DNA from: Gonocerus acuteangulatus
Lineage: Eukaryota > Arthropoda > Insecta > Hemiptera > Coreidae
DNA length: 64,000 nt
NCBI GenBank assembly: GCA_946811695.1
Contig: OX328130.1
Span: 77,569,081-77,633,080 of the forward strand
Direction of reading: 5' to 3'
Shown: in pieces, positions 12,451 through 22,496 of the stretch
Numbering within the stretch: position 1 is the first letter of the stretch
Layout of the letters: each line of letters opens with the position of its first letter
Program-made: the position numbers and the translations under genes
The notes under the pieces: model-generated
Told to the model about the DNA's origin: nothing
Databases searched by the model: none
What the model saw: the letters and a program-made list of their open reading frames with translations, nothing else

Positions 12451-13182
12451 TTTAAATTTCGCTAAGGGGGGACCCTTAAAAGTTTTTTAAAGATTCAAGA
12501 ATACGGCCATATTTCAAAGAATATTTACCCGATTCAAACCAAACTTGGATGGTCGATAAAGGTCATAATGTGACAGACACATTTTCGTCCAATGAGGGTG
12601 TTTCTACGTGTTCTGGAATTGACGTTATATGCAAAAAACTATACATTTTATTTTTATTTTGAGAACCATTTTTCGCAGGTACCTTTTGAGATAATACAAT
12701 AGTCATTTATATTGTTGGAAAAAGGAGTCTTTCTTCTTTTAAAAGGTTTAAATGACGTAAAAATCGGATTATCTGAAGGATATTATATCAAATATATTTG
12801 ACGAAATATAAATTATTGTTTAACGATTATATTTTTCTTTAAATCTACTCTATAAAACGAATAAATTGTTGAAAAAATCATGTCTATATCATTTTCTAAA
12901 CTCGATATAAAAAATAAAGCACTTTCAACCTATTTTATTTTATTTCTCGGCTCCTAAGGCGCATTGGACGGAACACTCGGACACATGTCGACTATTTTTC
13001 GATGTAAAATCACCAGAAAAAAATTGGTCCAAATCGGTGACCCCATCGCTGTATACTCCCCTTGTAAGATGAAGCAGTTCCTGGGAGTCGGACTTTTTTT
13101 TCTCCGAGTGTTTGACAGTATATATACTTTCATAAATGCGTATTTATTAAGTGATTATAAATATCAAAAATAAAAAAAAAAA

Positions 13183-13558
13183 ATCAGTCCCGTAACAGAC
13201 CCTGAGGGGCAGATACTATAAGAATATCTGATTCATGACCATACGGTACACTAGGGAGATAGTGTGGTCAGTACTATGCTCCGGCCGCCTGTTTTTCCCC
13301 TTGGCTGCTTCGACTGCGAGAGTCATTGGCACCCAAGGTACCCATTATTAAATTAATTAAAGGCTGGTTTGGCCTAGGGACGGCCAGGGAGGCCGAATCC
13401 AACCCATGAACGAAGAAACTAGAAGAAATAATCTTTAGTACTATGCTCGGGATTTAAACTCAGGTCTCCAGCTTATTAGTCCAGTGCTCTACCACTGAGC
13501 TAACCTCGCCCCCTAGCTTATTAGTCCAGTGCTCTAGCACTGAGCTAACCTCGCCCCC
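13183..13558 (-). mobile_element. SINE-2, tRNA-headed, minus strand, with duplicated head
   Basis: Read on the minus strand, the head is GCGAGGTTAGCTCAGTGG (a strong box A), a TAAT at the anticodon position and a worn box B. A long unrelated body and an end GGGACTGATTTTT follow. The first 45 bp of the head occur twice in tandem (13469-13513 and 13514-13558). The flanks AAGTGATTATAAAT (about 13150) and AAGTGAATATAAAT (13559) look like a 14-bp target duplication with one change. Confidence 0.8.
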
Positions 13559-13799
13559 AAGTGAATATAAATGGCATTTATTAAAGTATGTTTATTCTGA
13601 AATTATACCTGATTATGAAGATTGTGCTAATTTAATTAATTAGTATAATATTCCTAATGAGATTTGTTTATTCATATTGTATTAATCCGCCTGCGAATAA
13701 TTAGGAATAAGCCAAGGTATTATTATAACGCTTCCTAAATCATAATCTTTATTGAAGACATACATAATTAATATATAAAATTGACAATAAATGTTTAAT

Positions 13800-14275
13800 T
13801 CAGAGTTGGACACAAATCAACTAAATGATTGAATAATTGATTAAATTTTACTTATGACTAATCAATCATACAATAAAATAAGTTAATCACAACTCGAGTC
13901 AGTCATTAATCATAGGTCATATTAATAATATGTGAAGTTAGTCATTAATCAATCGTTACTCGTCAATCATTGATAGTCTGTACCAACTAATGATTGACAT
14001 GACTTACGTTGTAAATACCTTAAGTATTAGAACCAGTTAATCATCAATCATAAATCAAGGCCTTTTTTTAGTCTTTAATCACTAATCTGAGTAATGTTAG
14101 TCAGTAATCATCAATCATTAGTCAAAGCATGCTTAATCATTAATCATCAATCATGGGCTATAAAGCAGTTAGTTGTCAGCCATTTGTCGTGGAGAAAAAC
14201 GATTGATCAATCATCAATCGTTAGTCACATTACAAATACTCATTTAATCATTAGTCATGAAATTAATCAGTTTGC
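13800..14275. repeat. Degenerate short-unit repeat (AATCATTAGTCA-like)
   Basis: Variants of TTAATCATCAATCATTAGTCA recur throughout about 450 bp with changing spacing. This is an old, diverged tandem repeat. Coding potential is not credible. Confidence 0.7.
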
Positions 14276-14517
14276 CCTACTCTGGTTTAATGAAGCAAAT
14301 GTTTGAAGGCTTAAGTAAGTAAGTGGTAAATTCGCATAAGCCATTCGCATTTGGGGAAAATCCCACTCTGTTATAACATTATCACTCAGAAGCTTTCAGT
14401 CGTTTGTTAACGAAAATATAATCTTATTTTTCATTATGTTTTAATATGAAGTGTCATTTATATTTTAGTATGTGAATAAATGGTTTAAAAATTCCTCTCT
14501 TTAAATATAGTCTCTTT

Positions 14518-15245
14518 AGTGCGGTTCCTCCCTCCCTCCAAGGGGTGGAAACCCGCTTATGAGGTTGACCTCAAAACGCAATCCGGAATTTTTGACTTTG
14601 AAAATTTGTCGTTTCAGAATCTATGATAAGGTTTATACTTAGAATCATTAGATTCAATTGAAACGTGTTCCAGAAGTTCGACATTCATCTAATCTAAGAT
14701 GTTTAAATTTTAGTTGCATTTAGAGGTAAGCAAGTATTAGGAAAAAAATATTAATAGACATGAAATGTTTCCGGATCTTCCTATATTTTGGGAAATATCT
14801 TGAGAACGGTTTGAAAATTCTGGTAAATTGAAAGTGACTATTCGAAAGCTTACTAAATTCTCTACAAAAAAAAGTTGTGATGTAATTTTCGATGGGGCAA
14901 TGTCAATGGGAGTCAACTTCGAAATTGTTCTTTTCAACGGGTTTTTTTTCTGCGATTACATAACTTTTTAATTGGTTGTTATTTTTTTAAATTGCATGTA
15001 ACAGTAAAATGAATATTTTAGTAAAACAAGGTAAGAAAATGAGAAACATTGTTATAATGTTTCCAAGAGCTAACGTTGAGAAACGCCCTTACCGCCCTTC
15101 CTCCTACTGATACAATCAGTTTCCTGTTGTGACCCTTAAAATCTTATATTACAGCTCTTTGAGATTTAATTGAATATTAGTCAGGAAACATCAAAACCAC
15201 CAACAGATTGAATGAAAACGCGGTAAAATGGCTCAAATATTAAAA
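14518..15245 (+). mobile_element. Family A element lacking its TA core
   Basis: It has the 5' end TAGTGCGGTTCCTCCC with hairpin, then the conserved CCCGCTTATGAGGTTGACCT block. It continues from the start of the element to the post-core body (TTAGAATCATTAGATTCA) without the (TA)n segment, so the core and adjoining part have been deleted. The 3' end is worn, near GAAAACGCGGTAAAATGG at about 15215-15235. Confidence 0.6.
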
Positions 15246-16029
15246 AAAAAAAAAAAAACTGCAACAGTTGCACATAAAATTCAACAACCCACTCTTTTTT
15301 TTTTTTTTTTTTTTGAAAAAATACTTTTCAAAATATTTTCATTTGATAGGTAATTGTTTCTGTAGAATGCTAATGAGTTTGCATGCCATTTGGGTGACCG
15401 GCTGCGAAAACCCATTCCGATGACTTAATACATCGGTGGCAACCCCTGATAAACGGTCACCAATCCTTTATTCTTAGAAACCCGATAATAATAATTGAAG
15501 AGAGTCAGAAAACGTAGATCTATGAGTTAACATTTGTGGAGTGGTTGTCGAAGAGATGGACTTTGTGTATAATCCCCAATAGCAATGGAAACGGAAGCGG
15601 AAGTTAACCAACCGTAAACTATGGACGCGGCACCTTTGATGTCCGCTTTGACACAACTACAAAGGAGCCGACAGCAAAAAGAGGAGAGTAATAGAAAAAT
15701 TATTTCTATCGGAGTGGGAGAACGCCCAGATGACGGCTACATATTTATGAGACGCCCTGAAGATGATTAGCATCTCTTAGAGAACGCTCCGAGGGGAACG
15801 CCGCTCTGTTTCTCCGGGAATTCCCTCTCTATCGCTTTCCCCATCCCTAGGCTTTCTCCCCTCCTCCCGTTTAAGGAGAAAGGATGTGCGAGTCTTCCCT
15901 AAATGTCTACCTAAGAGCGGAACTTTAAATACACTTCACAGAACTCTATTTGCTCCAAAGAACTCCAAACCCTCTCTCTCGACATTCACGACACGTCCTT
16001 CAATTCTTCCAACATAGTCAATATTCTAT
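15246..16029. other. Unassigned stretch
   Basis: Poly(A) at 15240-15258 and poly(T) at 15295-15314 flank a short AT-rich block. From 15340 to 16029 the base composition is more balanced, but no gene, RNA or known repeat is recognised. Confidence 0.25.
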
Positions 16030-16140
16030 TAGCACATTCTGAAGGAACCTAGCTATTGAGGTTGCACTTAAGAAGGAGTTTTTCAAGAGTTTATTCAAAT
16101 AGTACCTAACCATTAGTAACCACAAGTTATCCCAAAGGAA
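16030..16140 (+). mobile_element. 5' end of a family B relative (variant C)
   Basis: It begins TAGCACATTCTGAAGGAA followed by TAGCTATTGAGGTTGCA, then TTCAAATAGTACCTA. The same roughly 110 bp occurs at 46027-46135. It corresponds to the family B 5' end (TAGCACTTTCCTCCGAAGG, TAGCTATTGAGGTT) with a weakened hairpin. Together with the 3' piece ending near 17350 this could be one element interrupted in the middle. Confidence 0.55.
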
Positions 16141-16305
16141 ATAATAGTAAATAAATAATTGGGAATTATTTCAATTCCATTTTCATATGAGGACCTCTGA
16201 AGAGAAAGGGCGAATCAGGAATTCCATATGTTGGGAAATCTAAGTCAAAATTCTAGAAGTGCTTGAGGATAGCAAGGGCGAATGTTTACTCTATGGAATT
16301 CTGAT

Positions 16306-16623
16306 TCATAAACCTGATTGAAGAAATATGCAATTGGAATTCAAATTTTTAATTATAATTTTTAGAATCAGAAGAACTCCATTGCACAGCCAGGAATTGT
16401 CACTCAATACACTGAAGATATTCTCTCCAAGGTCTTCGAAGGAGTCATTCGTAGAATAGAAACGCTTTTCGTCGAAATGGAAGTCAGAATTCTGAAGAGG
16501 TTTTAGTGAAAATCTATTCAAGGAAGAAGACACACAAATTATAATCAGTAAGAAAAATGAAGAGAACACCGCGGAAATTGCTATAAGAACAGGATTGGTC
16601 ATGGAACTGGGACCCAATGCCAT
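16306..16623 (-). other. 105-codon ORF with one predicted membrane segment
   Basis: The translation starts MALGPSSMTNP and has a strongly hydrophobic segment at about residues 12-33 (LIAISAVFSSFFLLIIICVS), followed by a polar, mixed-charge region to about residue 80. It is the only ORF in the window with a plausible single-pass membrane layout that is not obviously repeat-derived. No family is recognised. It lies between the variant C 5' end and a family B 3' piece. An exon or a chance ORF are both possible. Confidence 0.2.
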
Positions 16624-16829
16624 CCTTAAATCATCAGAGGACTCTAGGATACTGACAGATCGAAAAAGGTATCAACTACAAAGAGGCAGAAATAGGCAAA
16701 AATAATTCAAGATTCAAACAGAAACACCTACAATCTGGTTTCAAAATTGTCTATTTTATACTCCCCATTACTTTTTTTAAATTTATTTATTTTATTTTTA
16801 TTTTTTTAATTTTATTTTATAAACTAAAT

Positions 16830-17349
16830 CGGTTCATTAGAAGGGGGGGTTTACTCCGGACCCAAATTCCTAATATACTCATACCGGTCGTAATTTCTGC
16901 TGTATTGTAACGAAACGCGGTGTACGTCGTGGGTAACTCATGAGAAAGAAGTGTTGTAAAAATGAGCTGAATCGGTCAATCGGAAAGCGGGGGTTTAATT
17001 TGTAATATATTTCAATAGAAAAGCCCGCCAGACGTAGGTTCACAATGCCGCCGCAAAAAGCGCTTTCTACCACTAGAGTGACTGTATCCTGTTCCTGCGT
17101 TAGATCAAAATACGATAATATGAGGTTTTTTGTATTTATTACGTAGTGTAATAGGTACCATGTGTAAACATAACTCTGGAAGCAAATTAATAATTGATCA
17201 GTTACTCATTACAAATTTAAAAGAGAACTATTCATGTTTTTATTTTATTTATGTAGGATATTTTAAGCAAATTGTTCTGAAAAGCAGTCTACACTACCCA
17301 AATTCTGAGGAAAGTGCTTAGTTATGCAGCTCCTGCGTGACGGACTTTT
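16830..17349 (+). mobile_element. Family B 3' part
   Basis: It starts at about AAACTAAATCGGTTCATTAG and ends with GAGGAAAGTGCTTAG, TTATGCAGCTCCTGC and GTGACGGACTTTT. It contains the block GAAGTGTTGTAAAAATGAGC and follows the family B copy at 60480 almost word for word through the last 500 bp. 5' sequences are missing or replaced by unrelated low-complexity DNA. Confidence 0.75.
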
Positions 17350-17443
17350 AATTTCACTTCGGCAGTTTTTAGTTTTTATAATTTCACTTTCTTCTCGACA
17401 TTTTGAAATTTATTTTAACTCTTAATTCCATCTTATTATGTAC

Positions 17444-18090
17444 TAGCTGTTACCCAGTGTGCCATGCTACACCTACTTTCTGTCTATGACTCTCCCCGTA
17501 TCAAGATCTACCTGTATACTAGCTGTTACCCAGTGTGCCATGCTACACCTACTTTCTGTCTATGACTCTCCCCGTATCAAGATCTACCTGTATACTAGCT
17601 GTTACCCAGTGTGCCATGCTACACCTACTTTCTGTCTATGACTCTCCCCGTATCAAGATCTACCTGTATACTAGCTGTTACCCAGGGTGCCATGCTACAC
17701 CTACTTTCTGTCTATGACTCTCCCCGTATCAAGATCTACCTGTATACTAGCTGTTACCCAGGGTGCCATGCTACACCTACTTTCTGTCTATGACTCTCCC
17801 CGTATCAAGATCTACCTGTATACTAGCTGTTACCCAGGGTGCCATGCTACACCTACTTTCTGTCTATGACTCTCCCCGTATCAAGATCTACCTGTATACT
17901 AGCTGTTACCCAGGGTGCCATGCTACACCTACTTTCTGTCTATGACTCTCCCCGTATCAAGATCTACCTGTATACTAGCTGTTACCCAGGGTGCCATGCT
18001 ACACCTACTTTCTGCCTATGACTCTCCCCGTATCAAGATCTACCTGTATACTAGCTATTACCCAGTGTGCCATGCTACACCTACTTTATA
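17444..18090 (+). repeat. 76-bp tandem array, about 8.5 units
   Basis: The unit runs from TACTAGCTGTTACCCAG through GCTACACCTACTTTCTG to CTCCCCGTATCAAGATCTAC, exactly 76 bp. Units differ by a few bases only (CAGTGTG or CAGGGTG; one TATTACCC at the end), so the array is young. Because 76 is not a multiple of 3, the overlapping 60-codon ORFs are by-products. The unit joins the element D 5' end (ACTAGCTGTTACCC, also at 22887) to part of its 124-bp repeat. Confidence 0.9.
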
Positions 18091-18240
18091 TTATATAGTT
18101 TTAAGGAACAAACATACAACTGGTAGATTATTTTCACCTAACCTATGACACTCCCTGTATCAAGACCTACCTGTGTGCCTAGTTTGGTCAACATCGGTCA
18201 AACGGTGTGGATTTGTATGAGGAACAAATTGAATGGCCTT
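18091..18240 (+). mobile_element. Element D fragment
   Basis: It continues directly from the 76-bp array with one degenerate 124-bp-type unit (CCTATGACACTCCCTGTATC to GGTCAAACGGTGTGG, ending TGAGGAACAAAT). Confidence 0.6.
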
Positions 18241-18710
18241 TTATTTTTTTGTTCCACAATATAGTATCCTTATACTGTAGGAAATTATTTAGGTTCTGCA
18301 GGTTCCATCTTCCAATACCGCCTGCATTACAATCAAAGTACCTAATATACTTTTTTTTTATAATTTTTTTTCTGAGTTTTAAAAGTGTAATAATAATAAT
18401 ATTAAAATAGAGAAATATGATAGCGTAATGATAACAACTATAATAATAATAATACAAATAAAAATAGTAATGATAATATTGAAAAAGAAACAAATAACAA
18501 TATCAAAATTATAAATTAATTGAAAGAAATACAAAAAAAGAATGAATATAAATGAATAAAATAAAATAAAATAACTGATTAATGAAAAGAAAAGGTCCGT
18601 TCTTGCAATGGCTTATTCTGGCGATTATCAAAACAGAATTCAATCAGGATTGTGGTCCTGAGAAACTGTTCAATTATTTACAGCAGCATTAGTTTTCAAG
18701 AACAAATGCA
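18241..18710. other. AT-rich low-complexity stretch
   Basis: It contains (AAT/ATA)n-like sequence at 18390-18490. The ORFs here are tyrosine-, phenylalanine- or isoleucine-rich and composition-driven. No gene is supported. Confidence 0.4.
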
Positions 18711-18714
18711 CTAC

Positions 18715-19245
18715 TTTTCACATTTGTTCCGATACTAAACATAAAGGTATGAATTCTGCAGACGCACTTTTGATAAGATTATATGATATAATAATAAAAA
18801 ATAATGATTTGTCAAAATGAAATTATTTACAGTGATAATCCATCGTCTCAGTTTAAAAATAAATATATGTCAAGATTGCTTTACATACATTCAGAAAAAT
18901 TTCACGAAACGTTTAAGCGGAAATATTTTACTACAGCTCATGACAAACGTGTAGTAGATAGGGTGGGAGAAAGAGTAAAATCCTTGGTCTCTAATGGAAG
19001 TTATGAGCAAATCTGAAACTAAAAATGTAAAAAAACTCAGTAGAGTTTGCTAATGTTGCATCTAGTTTAATGACAAACACTACAATTCTCCGTATGAGCC
19101 AAGTAGATATTGAGCCTGCTATAAGTTCGGACAGTCCATGGGTTACTGTTAAAGACATAGTTATTACTAAGCAAATGCATGTGATAAAATGCAATTCGCA
19201 AATCAAAAATTCAACTATGGAAAACAAACTGAAACCAGCAAGTTA
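18715..19245 (+). pseudogene. Pseudogene of the 'SDxxSSQFKNKY' protein family, C-terminal half
   Basis: Across three frames I read, in order: CSDTKHKGMNSADALLIRLY (about 18735), then, in the frame from 18804, YSDNPSSQFKNKYMSRLLY, KRKYFTTAHDKRVVDRV and GERVKSLV. After a stop and frame change come SVEFANVASSLMTNTTILRM and SPWVTVKDIVI. Established knowledge: many invertebrate genomes encode uncharacterised proteins with an SDGPSSQFKNKF..FFATSHGKG..DGIGG.VK-type core that look like transposase-derived or nuclease-fold proteins. Here SHGKG is decayed to AHDKR and at least two frameshifts or stops break the gene. The function is unknown. An N-terminal piece of the same family lies inverted at 20868-21045. 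Confidence 0.6.
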
Positions 19246-19418
19246 ACAGATCAAAAACTTAATATTTCAAGTTTTAATGTTAGTCACTGGTGTGCAGTTA
19301 CATGTGATAAAAAGTAAGTTGTATTTCATTTTATATTGCCCAGCAAAGTCTTCACTGAAGTAATGAATGTTTTGTACATGTAGTTTTCATTCTGAATAGC
19401 AATTTTAGTTCTTGGGTT

Positions 19419-19864
19419 CAGGGCCGCCACATGGGCGGGGGAGGGGGGGACAACCGGGGATAGCTGTCCCGGCACCGTGGGGGCCCGGGCTGATCCTCGC
19501 TGATCGGAAAAAATGTATAGGTTATGAGCTTGTAAAAAGAATGGGGTTTAGAAATATAGACGGGCGTAGCCTATATTTATTGGAATGGGATCTATATTTT
19601 TTTAATGTACATAAAAGACAAAACAAGTGTAGTCCCAGAATAGTATATTTCATTAAGAGTCGTAATAAGTACCGAAAGTGACCTATGCTCGGCTTTTATT
19701 CTCATTTCGCTCAAAACTCAAGATGAAAATAATTTTAAAATGTCCAAAGTCCTATAGCAAAATACTAGAATTTTCAGTCTGGCTCTGAGAAGTGGGTGTT
19801 CGGCTCTGAGAAGTGGGGGCCCGTGATTTAGTCCCGGTCCCGGCTCTGAGATGTGGCGGCCCTG
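19419..19864. mobile_element. hAT-type MITE with CAGGGCCGCCACAT ends
   Basis: The ends are CAGGGCCGCCACAT (19419) and ATGTGGCGGCCCTG (to 19864). The flanks CTTGGGTT (19411-19418) and CTTGGGAT (19865-19872) form an 8-bp duplication with one change. The right portion contains GGCTCTGAGAAGTGGG repeated. A partial copy lies at 24811-24964. The internal ORF of 89 codons is not credible as a transposase. Non-autonomous. Confidence 0.8.
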
Positions 19865-19890
19865 CTTGGGATACTATGTGCCATGATCAC

Positions 19891-20855
19891 TTACTTACTT
19901 CACTTAACTGGCGCACAACCCATTGCTAGGTCAGGGCCTCCTGAATCAGCTTCCGCCAGCTGTCCCGATCTTGTGCAGCAACCATCCTGTTCTGTACGCC
20001 TAATAGGGTCCTAGCGTCACGTGCAACTCCATCCTTCCATCGGAGCTTCGGCCTCCCACGTCTTCTGCTTCCATGGAGCACTTCTTCCATTGTCTTCCTT
20101 GGCAGTTCTGCTGGATCCATTCGAGCAACATGACCGGCCCATCGGAGTCTTCCCACACGGATGAAATGGACAATATTTTTTCTTTGTAAGCCTCATACTC
20201 CTCCAGGTTAGTCCTTCTTCTCCATGTCCGGCCATCGCATACTCCCCCCAAAATGGATCGCAGTATCCTTCTTTCTTGAATTAGGAGTGCCTGCTCATCC
20301 ATGTTGGAGATGGTCCATGTCTCTGAGCCGTATGTCAACACTGGTCGTATGAGGGTTTTATAAACCAGCAATATTGTTGACCTATTTATTACTCTACTCC
20401 TGAGAAGACTCCTGAGACCAAAAAAACAGCGAGTGGATTTAATAATTCTAGATTTTATCTCGGCTGTTATGCTATTGGCTATATTTACATTGCAGCCAAG
20501 GTATGTAAATTCTTTAACTTTCTCAAATGAGTAGGAGCCAAATTTTACATTTTCCCCTGGCTGTGCTTCCTGCCCCATTGCCATAAATTTAGTCTTAGAA
20601 ACATTAATTTCTAGGCCCAACCTCCTTGCAGCTTGGTCCAAAGCTTGAAATGCTGCCTGCACATCAGCAAGGGTTCTCCCAACTATATCTAAATCATCTG
20701 CGAAACCCAGTAGCTGGACAGCTCTATTGAAGATAGTCCCGTTGGTTTGAATGCCTGAATCCCGTACAGCTTTTTCAAGGCCCAGGTTGAACAGCATACA
20801 TGCCAAAGCATCACCCTGTCTCAGACCTTTCCCAGAAACAAAGGATTGGCTAATA
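19891..20855 (-). pseudogene. 5'-truncated RTE-like LINE with 12-bp TSD
   Basis: On the minus strand the RT begins within KGLRQGDALACMLFN and continues through LGFADDLDIVGR, which is the catalytic FADD box, EINVSKTKFM, FTYLGCNVN, then IRPVLTYGSETWTIS. After a one-base frameshift near 20158 comes RLRWAGHVARMDP, GRPKLRWKDGVARD and AAQDRDSWR, the usual C-terminal end of RTE-type reverse transcriptases. ORF1, the endonuclease and the RT fingers are absent. The flanks TGCCATGATCAC at 19879-19890 and 20856-20867 are an exact duplication. The 3' end carries a short (TAAG)n tail as RTE elements do. It is not functional. Confidence 0.85.
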
Positions 20856-20867
20856 TGCCATGATCAC

Positions 20868-21045
20868 ATCATATTTAAGGTCATCAGAAACGATACAAAG
20901 TGATGAAATTAGTTTTTCATTGCTTGTATCCTTATAGTGAATCATTACAGGGTGAATTTTGCATGAATCTGAGGTCCAATGGTAGTTTTCACTAAAATCC
21001 ATTGAGATAACAGCTGTATTTGGGGAGGCTGCATTCTTCAAAATT
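20868..21045 (-). pseudogene. Pseudogene of the 'DFSENY' protein family, N-terminal half
   Basis: The minus-strand frame (from 21041) reads AVISMDFSENYHWTSD, then HPVMIHYKD and SSLCIVSDDLKYDV. The pattern [V/I]xMDF[A/S]ENY..H(W)..VSD.L.HxK is the part that normally precedes the SSQFKNK segment in the family described at 18715. The two halves therefore belong to one family but lie on opposite strands and 1.6 kb apart, separated by the hAT MITE and the LINE. The histidine following VSDDL is lost (KYD). Function unknown. Confidence 0.5.
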
Positions 21046-21159
21046 TAATAATAATAATACTTCAAATTACTTACTAATATATGATATTAGTCCAAATTCT
21101 GAGAATATAAGGCTCTAATTTAGAATAACACAAAATGTTTGTATGTCACATATTGATGA

Positions 21160-21268
21160 TTTTAGGTGGTACGGTAAAGAACTAAAAGTATTTAAATTAT
21201 TTAAGTTCTGTACATATCCATGGGTTCATGTTGAAGACATAATTTTTTTTTAAGCAAATGCATATGAT
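21160..21268 (+). pseudogene. Second copy of the pseudogene 3' region, left of family B
   Basis: The text TCCATGGGTT..GTT(G/A)AAGACATA..TAAGCAAATGCAT(A/G)TGATAAAA matches 19134-19192. It continues beyond the family B insertion at 22497-22540 (ATGCAATTTGTTAATAAAAG and CAACTATGGAAA) as it does at 19193-19225. It is a segmental copy that served as the target of the family B element. Confidence 0.7.
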
Positions 21269-21269
21269 A

Positions 21270-22325
21270 AAAGTCCGTCACGCAGGAGCTGCATAACTAA
21301 GCACTTTCCTCAGAATTTGGGTAGTGTAGACTGCTTTCCAGAACAATTTGCTTAAAATATCCTACATAAATAAAATAAAAACATGAATAGTTCTCTTTTA
21401 AATTTGTAATGGGTAACTGATCAGTTATTAATTTGCTTCCAGAGTTATGTTTACACATGGTACCTATTACACTACGTAATAAATACAAAAAACCTCATAT
21501 TATCGTATTTTGATCTAATGCAGGAACAGGATACAGTCACTCTAGTGGTAGAAAGCGCTCCTTGCGGCGGCTTTGTGAACCTACGTCTGGCTGGCTTTTC
21601 TATTGAAATATATTACAAAGTAAACCCCCCCCTTTCCGATTGACCGATTCAGCTCATTTTTACAACACTTCTTTCTCATGAGATAACCACGACGCATACC
21701 GCGTTTCGTTACAATACAGCAGAAATTACGACCGGTATGAGTATATTAGGAATTTGGGTCTCGAGTAAACCCCCCCTTCTAATGAACCGATTTAGTTTAA
21801 TTTTACAACACATATTTACCTGTAGATTACCACTACGAATACAGAGTTTCGACGAAATATACCAAAAATCACGGCTGGTAGTGGCGAATTGGTATTGTGG
21901 GTCCGGAGTAAACCCCCCCTCCTAATGAACCAATTTAGTTTATTTTTACAACACATAGTTACCTGTGGAATACCACTACGAATACCGAGTTTCGTCGAAA
22001 TATACCAAAAATCACGGCTGGTAGTGGCGAATTGGTATTGTGGGTCCGGAGTAAATCCCCCCTTCTAATGAACCGATTTAGTTCATTTTTATATCTCACT
22101 TTTCTTTCTATATTACCACTACGAATACCAAGTTTCGTTGAAATATAACAAATATTACGGCTGACATAGTCAAATTAGTGTTTTGGGTTCGGGGTAAACC
22201 CCCCCCCCCCTTCCGGTGGACCGACTATGGTGGTTAACGAACTCGTTCAATCGTTTGCTAATTGAATGCTATATACCAAGTTTCGTGACGAAAAAACAAA
22301 AACTCTGGCCGCTATCGTGTTAACA

Positions 22326-22376
<51 letters not shown>

Positions 22377-22496
22377 TTTAACGGGGGTCATTTTCGGTGT
22401 CTACTAGGTACGATCGATAAAGATTTGAAGAAATTTTTCAAAAATTCCGTCATGAGAGCAACCTCAATAGCTACTTTCCTTCGGAGGAAAGTGCTA
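21270..22496 (-). mobile_element. Family B element, full length, with paralogous empty site
   Basis: Read on the minus strand: the 5' end TAGCACTTTCCTCCGAAGG (22496 leftwards, hairpin CTTTCCT-CCGA-AGGAAAG), then GTCATTTTCGGTG-type sequence inverted, a (TA)n core at 22329-22373 and three related blocks each with TTCATTAG and GGGGGG(T)TTACTCCGGACCC. It ends GAGGAAAGTGCTTAGTTATG, hairpin GCAG-CTC-CTGC and GTGACGGACTTTT. The flanks join as the uninterrupted sequence at 19177-19200. Apart from shared T residues (TTTTA on both sides) no duplication is visible. No coding capacity; the mobilising partner is not in this window. Confidence 0.75.

Larger units (their letters stand above)
8839..13065. 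mobile_element. Compound long-inverted-repeat element
   Basis: The left arm (8839 to about 9650) and right arm (about 12450-13065) are inverted copies. Both begin ACAAGGGGAGTATACAGCG read inward, and they agree through the GAGCCGAGAAATAAAATAAA block and on to GGGTCCCCCTTAGCG. The right arm lacks about 190 bp present at roughly 9110-9300 on the left. The middle holds a palindromic element (9645-10415), a short ORF, a 124-bp tandem array and another inverted repeat. Both outer flanks are family A 3' sequence, with 13066 resuming at AAGATGAAGCAGTTCC, so it inserted into a family A copy. No transposase was found. It could be a foldback-type element or a gutted DNA transposon with long terminal inverted repeats. 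Confidence 0.65.

Noticed and set aside
17459..18148. Chain of 60-codon ORFs in the 76-bp array
   Set aside because: Each is a frame-limited reading of the same unit. No independent coding support.
18188..18493. Tyrosine- and isoleucine-rich ORF of 101 codons
   Set aside because: It reflects AT-rich low-complexity DNA; no motif or conserved neighbour.
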